From assembly GCA_022824465.1 (NCBI GenBank), contig JAJDZV010000005.1, forward strand, positions 62,001 through 126,000: a DNA stretch of 64,000 nt. The letters are read 5' to 3'. The notes under the pieces are model-generated. The model made no database searches, had not been told where the DNA came from, and was given only the letters and a program-made list of their open reading frames with translations. Each line of letters starts with the position of its first letter. The stretch's first letter is position 1. Both the position numbers and the translations under genes were made by a program. The DNA is from Anaerolineae bacterium (GTDB lineage Bacteria > Chloroflexota > Anaerolineae > Aggregatilineales > Phototrophicaceae). Of the stretch, positions 55,259-64,000 are shown one piece after another.

Positions 55259-57079
55259 GTGGCAGCAGTGTTTGGCGGCTTGCAAAGCGACCGATATGAC
55301 CGCCAGTATTCAGACGCTTATTTATTCAAACGTATATTCCGTTATGTCGGCGAGCACCGGTTGCAGGTCGCGCTTGGTCTGCTGGGATTCCTAATCGTTG
55401 GAGTCGCGCGCGCGGTCCGGCCCGTATTGATCAGCGCGTCGGTGGATGAATTGGTGGGCGGCAGCGAGTTCCTGGCGTTTCTTTTGACCGCTTTGACAGT
55501 CGTCACTGTTACAGAATATGTCTCGAATTATGGCCGGCGACGGTTCACCGTAGTTGTCATCGGCAAGATAGTGGCGCAAATGCGCAAGGATTCTTTTCGA
55601 GCGGCGGTCGAGCGAGACCTTTCCTTCTACGACCGCCAAAAGTCAGGCGCCGTCATCAGCCGAATCACCAGCGACACGCAAGAATTCGGCGATGTCATGC
55701 TCTTGGGAAGCGATGTCGTCTCGCAGTTTCTCGCGGTGGTCATTTTGTTTGCGGCGTTGCTTGCGTATTCGGTCGAACTTACAATTGTGCTGTTGCTGAC
55801 GATGCCATTCGTCGCCTTCGCCGCCCTAGGGTTTCGAGTTATCGCTCGCATAGTAACCCGTCAGGGCGCGCGCGCGATGGCTGTAGTCAACGACAATATT
55901 CAGGAGAGCGTCACTGGCATTCGCGTCGCGAAGAACTTCCGCCAGGAACAGATGATTTACGACGAATTCTCGGCGGTAAACACCTTGAGCTACCGCATTA
56001 ATTTGAAGCGAGGCTTCGTCATGTCATTAGTATTCCCGACTATGGGCGTTCTGTCCGCGCTCGCGTTGTCCATCATCGTCTGGACAGGTTCGCACTCAGT
56101 GATTGGCGGGGCAATAACGGCCGGCGCCTGGTACCTGTTTATCCAGGGTGTAGACCGATTCTGGTTCCCGTTCATGAATCTGGCTTCATTCTGGAGCCAA
56201 TTCCAGCAAGGGTTAAGCGCGGCTGAGAGAATATTCGCCTTGATCGACGCGGAAAACGAAGTCGTCCAGAGTGACAGTCTCGCATTAGGTCAATTGAGAG
56301 GCCAAATCACATTTGAGAGCGTTGACTTTGAGTACGACGACGGTGAACCGGTTCTGCGCGACTTCAGCCTTGATATTCAGCCAGGCGAAAACGTAGCGTT
56401 TGTGGGCCACACTGGCGCCGGGAAGAGCACGATTGCCAAGCTAATTACCCGCTTCTACGAATATCAAAGCGGGCGGCTGCTGATCGACGGCGTGGACATC
56501 CGCACGCTCGATCTTAAGCGTTACCGCGCGGACTTAGGCGTCGTCCCGCAGCAACCCTTCCTCTTCAGCGGAACCGTACTGGAAAACGTGCAATACGGAA
56601 ACAGGCGGGCCACGCTGGAGGAGATCCAGGACGTTGCCAATAGTATTGGGCATGGCGAGTGGCTGGAAAGCTTGCCGGACGGTTTGAACACCGGCGTCGG
56701 CGAACGTGGCGGGCGGCTGAGCCTGGGTCAACGTCAACTTGTCAGCCTTCTGCGCGTTCTGGTGCAAAAGCCGTCGATTTTCATCCTTGACGAGGCGACC
56801 GCCAGCATAGATCCCTTCACCGAGTCGCAGATTCAAGACGCTATCGAGTTGATTTTGGAACGTTCAACTTCCATTCTGATTGCGCATCGGCTAAGCACCG
56901 TTCAAAGCGCCGACCGCATCGTAGTCCTTCGTGACGGCCAAATTATTGAAGAGGGCAACCATGTTCAGCTTATGCGAAGCGGCGGTCACTACGCCGACTT
57001 ATACAACACCTATTTCCGTCATCAGTCTTTGAATTACGTGGAGCATGCCAAAGAGATGTTTGCCGCAGCCGGTGGATAG
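55259..57079 (+). CDS. ABC exporter subunit, fused permease-ATPase (probable heterodimer partner)
   Basis: GTG start after gagg-like RBS; GHTGAGKSTIAKLITRFYEY, LSLGQRQLVSLLRVLVQKPSIFILDEATASID. Confidence 0.94.
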   Translation: MAAVFGGLQSDRYDRQYSDAYLFKRIFRYVGEHRLQVALGLLGFLIVGVARAVRPVLISASVDELVGGSEFLAFLLTALTVVTVTEYVSNYGRRRFTVVVIGKIVAQMRKDSFRAAVERDLSFYDRQKSGAVISRITSDTQEFGDVMLLGSDVVSQFLAVVILFAALLAYSVELTIVLLLTMPFVAFAALGFRVIARIVTRQGARAMAVVNDNIQESVTGIRVAKNFRQEQMIYDEFSAVNTLSYRINLKRGFVMSLVFPTMGVLSALALSIIVWTGSHSVIGGAITAGAWYLFIQGVDRFWFPFMNLASFWSQFQQGLSAAERIFALIDAENEVVQSDSLALGQLRGQITFESVDFEYDDGEPVLRDFSLDIQPGENVAFVGHTGAGKSTIAKLITRFYEYQSGRLLIDGVDIRTLDLKRYRADLGVVPQQPFLFSGTVLENVQYGNRRATLEEIQDVANSIGHGEWLESLPDGLNTGVGERGGRLSLGQRQLVSLLRVLVQKPSIFILDEATASIDPFTESQIQDAIELILERSTSILIAHRLSTVQSADRIVVLRDGQIIEEGNHVQLMRSGGHYADLYNTYFRHQSLNYVEHAKEMFAAAGG

Positions 57080-57232
57080 GTCCGATTCGCGCGTTTGCTG
57101 CCTCGGCCTGACGTTTGCACGGTGCCATGCACGGGCGCGGCTCTCGCGGCCAATGCGTCTATCATGCGGATCTGCGTCCAAATTTGCGCCGTAAATTCGA
57201 TTTGCGGGCTTATGGCAACGAGCTAGGGAGAT

Positions 57233-59863
57233 TTGCAATTCATGCGTGGACGCTTGGCAGCCGGCAACCAATTTCTATTGCCGATAAGGTCATCTATTCA
57301 AGACAAGCTTGGTCGCCTGCTTGCGCTGATGGCGCGCGCATGGCGCTGGGTGGATTCGCTTGAAATCCCGCTGAGCCCGCTTCAATGGGTGCTTCTATTC
57401 TACATTGTGTTTGGCGCCATATACGCGACCGCCACACCCGTATTTGAAGCCAACGACGAAATATGGCACTTCGGATATATTCAGCACATTCGCGAATCCC
57501 GGACCCTGCCGGTCCTGGTATTTGACGGCGCGGACACCAGGTATCAGCAGCATGGCAGTCAACCGCCGCTCTACTATGTCCTTTCGGCAGCGCTGACATC
57601 GCCCATAAGCCTTGACGACGCCGAGAAGTATCGCCTGCTAAACCCTCACGTGACTGCCAACCAGCCCGACGCCTTTGGAAACAAGAATCTCACATTGAGC
57701 GACGCGTCACACTCTATGTGGCGCGGCGCCGGCTTGGCGGTTCTAGCTTTGCGCCTCTTCGGCTTGGCGCTCGGCGCAAGCGCGATTGTCTTCGTATTCA
57801 AGATTGGCGAATTGGTTGCGCCGCAGCGACCGACAGTCGCCTTTGTGGCGGCGGCCATTACCGGCTTGAATCCAATGTTCATCTATGTCTGCGCGTCAGT
57901 CACTAACGACGCCATGGCCATGGCGCTTAACGGAGCGCTTGTTTTAGCCTTGCTGCGGACATTGCGCGACGGTTTCAAGCTGCGCTACATCGCTGTCATT
58001 GCGATCCTGTTTGCGTTGACTAGCCTGACCAAACTAACCTCATTGGCGCTTCTGCCGGTTTTAGTCGCGGCTGCGTTCTTCGCGCATCGGAAGACGCGCA
58101 ATCGACGCGGATTGCTGATCTACGTCTATGCGCTCGCGCTTGCATGGCTCCTGATCGCCGGCTGGTGGTATTTGAGAAACATCCAGCTTTACGGCGAACC
58201 GCTCGGCATCATCATGATGTCTAATCTCGCCGGTCCACGCGACCTCACATTTAGCGTCGTTGACCTCTTCGCGGAGTTCCAATTGTTTCGCATGTCTTAC
58301 TGGGGCCTCTTCGGCGCGCTTAACATTCAACTGACGAGCATATTCTACTTGCTTGTCGACTTGATGACGCTTTTGAGTGTCTTCGGCTTGGCCTTCCTGA
58401 TTCTGCAACTGACGGCGATCAGCGACTTCGCTTATGCCCGCTACGAGCTTGCGCACCTGCTAACATTATTGAGCGCCTTGGCGCTGACATCGCTGGGCCT
58501 TATCGTCTGGAGCACGCTGACCCGCGCGGCTGACGGACGGATCGTTTTCCCTTTGATAGCGGTCACAAGTCCCCTGCTTGCAGTCGGTTTGGTAGAAGCC
58601 GTTTGGTGGATCGTGTTTTCGCTGCGTCCTCCAAATCTGGAGTTCGTCCGCGCAGGCGACGCCGTCCCGAAGGATCTGTTGCACGATACAATGCTCTGGC
58701 AACTTCGCGTGTTAGGAATCGTCGCATTCTTTGCGCCTCTGACAGTCATTGCCAGTCATTACACCGCGCCTCAACCGGTGGAACAGGCGCCGGAGAAGGC
58801 GCAAGAAGTATACGCCGAATTTGGCGACGTCGCTTTGGTGGCGTACGAGCGGATCGACCGGAGATACGCTGCCGGCGACCGTGTCCGCCTTAAGCTCTAT
58901 TGGCAGGTGCTAGAGCAATCCACTACAGACAAGACCATCCATCTGACGCTGGTCGACGATAATCAGCAGGAGATAGGCCGGTATTCGACCTATCCGGGCG
59001 CGGGCAGCTTGCGCACATCGCATTGGCGAGCAGGCGCAATTTATCCTGATGAGTATCTCGTCAACATTTACCAGTATGCCTATGGGCGCTACCCGTTCTA
59101 CCTGCGCATCGCTTGGGAAGACATGCAAAGTGATGTTTCGTTGGCGCCGACCGACGCCGAAGGCAACATAATCGAACCCGTTTTGTTGGATGTTGGCGCA
59201 GTTGTTTCACTTGGATCGCAGTCGGCCGCCACCGGTTTCAACGAGATTCCGACTGACATTCAGCCGAAATTCGACGACGCGGTCATTCTAGAGTCGTTTC
59301 AACTGGATCTAGAACTCAACGAGATAGTTTTGAGTTGGAAGGCGGAAACGGCGCCGACTGAGAACTACACCGTTTTCGCTCACATGCTGGACGAAGCGGG
59401 ATCTATCTTGACCCAGGCGGATGCGTCGCCGCGACTGCCGACAAAGTACTGGCGCTGGGGAGAATCGTATGCGACATATCATCGCTTCCCGCCTGAATTC
59501 GAAATGATCGAGCGCGAGGTAATTGTCGGTCTGTATGTCAACGACGGTCTGACCTATCCCAAGGCGGAATACACCTTAACACTTACGACCGAACAGATCG
59601 AAGCGACGGAAGCAGCCGGCGCGGAAATCGGCAACGATATCGTTACCCAAGCCGTTAGCGACGAGCAGCTGGACCAACTCGCCGAGACAGGCGAGGAGAT
59701 GGTTTACTTGGATTCGTTTACGATACCCTGGGAAATCGCCAGCGAAGTGATAGCGTTGACGCCAACGGCCGAACCGACTGCGGAAGGCAACGGCGGCCTT
59801 CCGCCCGAAGCGGCGGCTCACGAGCGGCTTACGGCAGCGCCCGCGGCCACAATGGACGAGTGA
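57233..59863 (+). CDS. Large multi-pass membrane glycosyltransferase-like protein (PMT/DUF2142-like) with C-terminal beta domains
   Basis: ATPVFEANDEIWHFGYIQHIRE...GSQPPLYYVLSA loop typical of GT-C proteins, multiple TM helices; C-terminal soluble repeats and Pro/Thr tail. Confidence 0.65.
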   Translation: MQFMRGRLAAGNQFLLPIRSSIQDKLGRLLALMARAWRWVDSLEIPLSPLQWVLLFYIVFGAIYATATPVFEANDEIWHFGYIQHIRESRTLPVLVFDGADTRYQQHGSQPPLYYVLSAALTSPISLDDAEKYRLLNPHVTANQPDAFGNKNLTLSDASHSMWRGAGLAVLALRLFGLALGASAIVFVFKIGELVAPQRPTVAFVAAAITGLNPMFIYVCASVTNDAMAMALNGALVLALLRTLRDGFKLRYIAVIAILFALTSLTKLTSLALLPVLVAAAFFAHRKTRNRRGLLIYVYALALAWLLIAGWWYLRNIQLYGEPLGIIMMSNLAGPRDLTFSVVDLFAEFQLFRMSYWGLFGALNIQLTSIFYLLVDLMTLLSVFGLAFLILQLTAISDFAYARYELAHLLTLLSALALTSLGLIVWSTLTRAADGRIVFPLIAVTSPLLAVGLVEAVWWIVFSLRPPNLEFVRAGDAVPKDLLHDTMLWQLRVLGIVAFFAPLTVIASHYTAPQPVEQAPEKAQEVYAEFGDVALVAYERIDRRYAAGDRVRLKLYWQVLEQSTTDKTIHLTLVDDNQQEIGRYSTYPGAGSLRTSHWRAGAIYPDEYLVNIYQYAYGRYPFYLRIAWEDMQSDVSLAPTDAEGNIIEPVLLDVGAVVSLGSQSAATGFNEIPTDIQPKFDDAVILESFQLDLELNEIVLSWKAETAPTENYTVFAHMLDEAGSILTQADASPRLPTKYWRWGESYATYHRFPPEFEMIEREVIVGLYVNDGLTYPKAEYTLTLTTEQIEATEAAGAEIGNDIVTQAVSDEQLDQLAETGEEMVYLDSFTIPWEIASEVIALTPTAEPTAEGNGGLPPEAAAHERLTAAPAATMDE

Positions 59864-59999
59864 CCAAAGAGACCTCGCCAAGGCAATGTTGGGGTCGTCG
59901 GCTGGCAGATTCAGCGACCACGAAAGCGCCAAAACGCTTGCCTTGATACGGTCAAACGAAACTATACGGGAAGTCCGCTTGGAGCCGCGGCGCGACTGT

Positions 60000-60512
60000 C
60001 TAGGCGAGCGGCGCCGTAAACAACTTTGTCCAGGTAACCCGCATCCGCGCGCGAATATTGGCAAGCGTATCCGGAACCGTCTGCGTGCCGCCGACTGTCA
60101 GCATAAAGTTGGCATCGCCGGGCCAGCGCGGTACGACGTGAAAATGGTAATGCGCGGCGATCCCCGCGCCCGCGGCCTCGCCGATATTTGCGCCGACGTT
60201 GAACGCTGGCGCGTTGGCTATTGCGCGCAGAACGCGCATTATTCGATTGGTAGTAACTGCCATCTCAGTCAGCGCTTCTGCAGACAAGTCTTCCGGTGAC
60301 GACACATGATCATATGGCGCGATCATGGTGTGTCCATAGGTATAGGGATAACGATTCAATAATACATACACATGGGATAAACGCGCGATCATGAGGCCGT
60401 CGTCCTCGGCGGATTCCGTGCCCAACTCGCAGAATACGCAGGTGTCTAGAAATTCGCCTTCGCGTTTGTCGTCTATGTATTCCATTCGCCACGGCGTCCA
60501 CAGATGATTCAT
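60000..60512 (-). CDS. HIT-family hydrolase
   Basis: LWTPWRMEYI, CVFCEL, NRYPYTYGHTMIAPYDHV, AHYHFHVVPRWPGD. Confidence 0.94.
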   Translation of the reverse strand: MNHLWTPWRMEYIDDKREGEFLDTCVFCELGTESAEDDGLMIARLSHVYVLLNRYPYTYGHTMIAPYDHVSSPEDLSAEALTEMAVTTNRIMRVLRAIANAPAFNVGANIGEAAGAGIAAHYHFHVVPRWPGDANFMLTVGGTQTVPDTLANIRARMRVTWTKLFTAPLA

Positions 60513-60615
60513 TTTGGGCTATCTGGCGTAAATTCGCATCTGACTGCGCTTCATATTCTATCCGTCTTTGCGAGTCTGATACAATGCACAGACAGATAGC
60601 GTTGCTTGAGCAATC

Positions 60616-61371
60616 ATGGCTCTTTCACACGGGAAACTGAAAGCCCAGTTAGCGCGGCGCCTTCGCTATTACGACAGCGTTGGCAGCACCAACGACTCAG
60701 CTAAAGAGTGGCTGATTGAGGGCGCGCCCGACGGGGCCGTCGTCATTGCCGATGAGCAGCGGCGCGGGCGCGGCAGGCACGGTCGCGTCTGGCATACGCC
60801 GCCCGGAGTCGCGTTGGCGCTTTCTGTGATACTTAAGCCGCTTGACGCCAGCCCGGCGCACGTAAACATGATTGGCGCCCTAAGCGTATACGACTTAGCA
60901 CGGCAAATCGGTTGCGACGAGGTCGCGATCAAGTGGCCCAACGACGTGCTGATCGGCGGCAAGAAAGTAAGCGGCATCCTTGTGGAAAGCATCTGGGAGA
61001 GTGACCGGCTCCTTGGCGTAGTCCTTGGTATCGGCGTCAACGTCCGAGTCAAGTTTCCCAGCGCCGAATTACTGCATACGGCTGCTAATCTGGAAGACGC
61101 CGCGCGATCGCCGCTTGAGCGTGCTGAACTGCTGCGCCAATTGCTGGAGTTGGTCGACTCGTGGTACGCGGCCAGCGCCGACCAGGTATACGTCGCCTGG
61201 AGGCGTCGCCTATTGACCCTGGGACAACGTGTCTGCTCCAGTGGAATCCGCGGGCTTGCGACTGATGTGACGCCGGAAGGCGCCTTGCGGGTCAAGTGCG
61301 ATTCCGGCGAAATACGTCTTATTCACGCGGGAGATCTCGCTCTGGCCGACAATTCCGAGGGCGCCGGATGA
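60616..61371 (+). CDS. birA: Biotin-[acetyl-CoA-carboxylase] ligase
   Basis: STNDSAKEW, VIADEQRRGRGRHGRVWHTPPGVALALSVIL, IKWPNDVLIGGKKVSGILVE, GIGVNV. Confidence 0.95.
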   Translation: MALSHGKLKAQLARRLRYYDSVGSTNDSAKEWLIEGAPDGAVVIADEQRRGRGRHGRVWHTPPGVALALSVILKPLDASPAHVNMIGALSVYDLARQIGCDEVAIKWPNDVLIGGKKVSGILVESIWESDRLLGVVLGIGVNVRVKFPSAELLHTAANLEDAARSPLERAELLRQLLELVDSWYAASADQVYVAWRRRLLTLGQRVCSSGIRGLATDVTPEGALRVKCDSGEIRLIHAGDLALADNSEGAG

Positions 61372-62738
61372 GTCGAATCAGATTCGAGTGGAATATTGAA
61401 GCGCAAGTGGTTGATGTCGCCGACAGCGAGGATCCTCATCTGAGACTGCGGCGCCGGCGGACGATTTTGCGCCTCGCGCTGCTTGTCGGCTTGCTGCTCG
61501 CTTTGATAGGTCTCGGCGCGTTTGCCGTGAGACAACGCCTGGCAGACGTGCGGAATCAATATGCGCAGCTGCTGCAGGATACAGTTAAGGCAGAGGTTGC
61601 TGCACTACGTATTGGCGACCTCAGTTCCTGGATGCAGCTCCAAAGCGGGGAGAACGACGAATGGATAAGCCGTCAGAGAAACCAGTTCCTGCAGTACGCA
61701 ACATTGAAAGCCCAAGCAACGATCGAGCTTACCGGCAGTATCGTAGGTGTAACCATCGACGAGACCCGCGCGCGCGTCCAAGTGCTAGAGACTATTAGCG
61801 GCATACCCTATGTCCGGCTTTGGTTTTATGAACGATCTGAAGGCGGCTGGCTACACGTTGCGCCCGACTTCGCGTTTTGGGGAGACGCCCGTCAAGTCAC
61901 CGGCGAAGGCGTCAGTATCCGGTATCGCGCCGCTGACGAGCAATTCGCGCGACAGCTTGGCGATGTATTGGTCGCTGGGCGCGCGCGCAGCTGCCGCTTC
62001 CTGGACTGTAGCGCGCTACCGAGCATCCAGGTAGACATCGCGCCCGATGCCGCAGAGGAAGTGGCATGGGCGGACGAGCGCAATCTTCAATTGTTGCTGC
62101 GTTCCCCTTACGTCGATATCGCCCGCGCCGACTTGCCATTTGATGGCTCGTTGCGTATCCAAGTCAGCAGTCTGATTGCCAGGCGTCTGGCACAGGCGCA
62201 TTCAGGTCTCCAATCCGCGGCCTACCCGCATGATGCCTTCTTTCTATTTGAGGCCGCGATCGCCTGGCTTGGCGATACCTTGGTTGGCTCTGAAACCAGC
62301 GGACGCCTGGTACCGTCGCTTGCGCAGAACTACGGCGATAGGCGAGTCGCTCAGTTGCTCACGGAAGTAAATCCGCGCGACGATATGTCGATCTTGCAGC
62401 AGGTTGTTCCAGTAACGCTCGAGTCGGCGGAATTGGACTGGCGCGATTTCATTGCTTGGCGCTTGCAGACGGAAACCGAGCTCGTCGCATCGAGAGCCGA
62501 GAGCGACTGGCTGCGTCTCTATGATACATCTGACGAAAGCGTTCGCATCGCGGCATATCAGCGCTTCAGCAATAATGCGCCAATGCAACTGCAAGAGGTG
62601 ATCGATTTCATCATTTTGACGTCGGACGCCGGTATGCCGCAGCTGCAAGCTAATGTTGTATTCGCCGACGGCAATGTTGACGCGGCGGAGTCTGTACTAT
62701 TCAATCTGGTGAACAATGTCTGGAAGCGGGCGAGTTGA
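61368..62738 (+). CDS. Hypothetical membrane-anchored protein
   Basis: ATG at 61368 overlaps the birA stop; single N-terminal TM helix and large extracytoplasmic region. Confidence 0.7.
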   Translation: MSRIRFEWNIEAQVVDVADSEDPHLRLRRRRTILRLALLVGLLLALIGLGAFAVRQRLADVRNQYAQLLQDTVKAEVAALRIGDLSSWMQLQSGENDEWISRQRNQFLQYATLKAQATIELTGSIVGVTIDETRARVQVLETISGIPYVRLWFYERSEGGWLHVAPDFAFWGDARQVTGEGVSIRYRAADEQFARQLGDVLVAGRARSCRFLDCSALPSIQVDIAPDAAEEVAWADERNLQLLLRSPYVDIARADLPFDGSLRIQVSSLIARRLAQAHSGLQSAAYPHDAFFLFEAAIAWLGDTLVGSETSGRLVPSLAQNYGDRRVAQLLTEVNPRDDMSILQQVVPVTLESAELDWRDFIAWRLQTETELVASRAESDWLRLYDTSDESVRIAAYQRFSNNAPMQLQEVIDFIILTSDAGMPQLQANVVFADGNVDAAESVLFNLVNNVWKRAS

Positions 62739-62816
62739 CCGGGGCATAAGCCTCAATGTTTTGGGGCGAACGAGCGATCACGCCTAGGTGAGGGAATGAC
62801 ATCTGGTTACGCCCAA

Positions 62817-62849
62817 GGAAAACGGGGCAGCGTATAACACTGCCCCGTC
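62817..62849 (-). terminator. Rho-independent terminator for the 62888..63313 gene
   Basis: Minus strand acggggcag-TGTTATACG-ctgccccgt followed by TTTTCC. Confidence 0.75.
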
Positions 62850-62887
62850 TGGCTTAATGTTGACTCGAGACGTTTTAAGGCGGGTCG

Positions 62888-63313
62888 CTAACCTTTGTCG
62901 CCGTCGCCCATGCCCATCGCCGCGTCGCGCAGGACCACGATGAAAGCGAGTACGTGGCCGAAGACTATGTGGCCATAGAAACTCGGGCCGATTGTCAATT
63001 GCAGAACGTCGCCGCCGCCAACGATAGGCATGACGATGTTTCCGCCAATGATCCACCAGATTAGCCCGTAGATCAAACCGCCCACCACAATGTTGGTCAA
63101 GTTATTGCCCAAGTTCACGTACTGCATGAACACACCAGTGTAGAGCGCGCCAATTACAATACTAATAATGATATGCAAGATAAAGCCGACAAAGGAGTCA
63201 GCACTGATCATGCCGCCTACCATGTCTTGCATACCCGGACCCGCGTAAGCGAGGAAAATGTAACCGGCGATGACACCGGGCACAATGCCTCTCCTCATAT
63301 CGTCGCTATTCAT
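62888..63313 (-). CDS. Small hydrophobic membrane protein, hypothetical
   Basis: Four predicted TM segments (GVIAGYIFLAYAG, FILHIIISIVIGALYTGVF, NIVVGGLIYGLIWWIIGG, GHVLAFIVVL); start MNSDDMRR after aggag-like RBS. Confidence 0.75.
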   Translation of the reverse strand: MNSDDMRRGIVPGVIAGYIFLAYAGPGMQDMVGGMISADSFVGFILHIIISIVIGALYTGVFMQYVNLGNNLTNIVVGGLIYGLIWWIIGGNIVMPIVGGGDVLQLTIGPSFYGHIVFGHVLAFIVVLRDAAMGMGDGDKG

Positions 63314-63774
63314 AACAATTCCTCCCAAATACTATGAACGTGCGATTGCGACTCAACGATGTAATGACAGAAGCATTTAGGTATTATTTACAAGCTGCGC
63401 CCCTGTCGATTGTTTACATTATATACGTTTGGCTTTCAGAGGGCAAGCAAATCAGTCAAGATTCTGTTGCGCAAGGGCTGAAATCCCGTTGCCCTTGCAA
63501 ACTCCAGGCGCGCAAGCGCATGACGGCGCGGGTCTGCGCGCGCTTGCTAGCAACGCAAGACATTGCGGTGAAAGGGAGAACATTCGACTCTGTGGCACGG
63601 ATACGACGGCCTTCGCAATAGCGGCAACTGCGCCTCCATGCTACAATTGCTGCAGATAATCGCGAAGACGCCACAGCGCGATGATGGTCCAGTTTGGCGC
63701 AGTAGTTAGAGTGCCACGAGCGTTAAGCGTATCGAGAGCAACAGGCCGGCGGGCAAATCAATGGGACTCCGTTG

Positions 63775-64000
63775 ATGGACAGTTTCAATTCGCAGAATCT
63801 TGACGACAATGCGGGCGCTATCCGCACCATTACGATCAACGAAGAGATGCGCGGCAGCTATCTCAATTATGCCATGAGCGTGATTGTGGCGCGCGCCTTG
63901 CCGGACGCCCGCGACGGGCTCAAGCCGGTTCACCGCCGCATCCTGTTTGCCATGCACGATATGGGCTTGCGCCCCGGCGCCGCCCACAAGAAGAGCGCGC
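63775..64000 (+). CDS. gyrA: DNA gyrase subunit A / topoisomerase IV A subunit (partial, runs off right edge)
   Basis: [75 protein letters not shown]. Confidence 0.93.
   Translation, partial: MDSFNSQNLDDNAGAIRTITINEEMRGSYLNYAMSVIVARALPDARDGLKPVHRRILFAMHDMGLRPGAAHKKSA

Noticed and set aside
1-64000. CRISPR arrays, transposases, integrases, prophage genes, toxin-antitoxin or restriction systems
   Set aside because: None seen: no regularly spaced direct repeats and no ORF with corresponding motifs.

Overview
This 64 kb window looks like chromosomal DNA from a moderately high-GC bacterium. Chloroflexota (Anaerolineae-like) is my inference from gene types and style only. The left third holds a minus-strand run that looks like a purine/carbamoyl catabolic operon (FolD, 8-oxoguanine deaminase, adenine deaminase, YgeY-like, YgeW-like, carbamate kinase, ThrC-like PLP enzyme). 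It also holds tRNA-Leu, galT, a MalEFG-type importer without an ATPase, a six-hairpin glycosidase-like protein, an ABC exporter, argS with an unusual repeat-bearing N-terminus, dcd and tRNA-Val. The centre (about 28.4-48.8 kb) is the most interesting part: a putative 3,6-anhydro-L-galactose (agar/porphyran-type sulfated galactan) utilisation locus. It contains five GH117-like domains in four genes (one gene is a tandem two-domain fusion), a sulfatase, an enolase-superfamily protein closely resembling 3,6-anhydro-L-galactonate cycloisomerase, a Zn-dehydrogenase next to a KduD-like SDR, a GMC oxidoreductase and a complete but split family-5 (Opp/Dpp) ABC importer. A GntR/FCD regulator is also present, and four near-identical inverted-repeat operator-like sites (TTGTCAA...ACAaT) lie in the key intergenic regions. 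The right end has surface-glycan/exporter genes, birA, a HIT protein and the start of gyrA. I saw no CRISPR array, transposase, prophage or rRNA.
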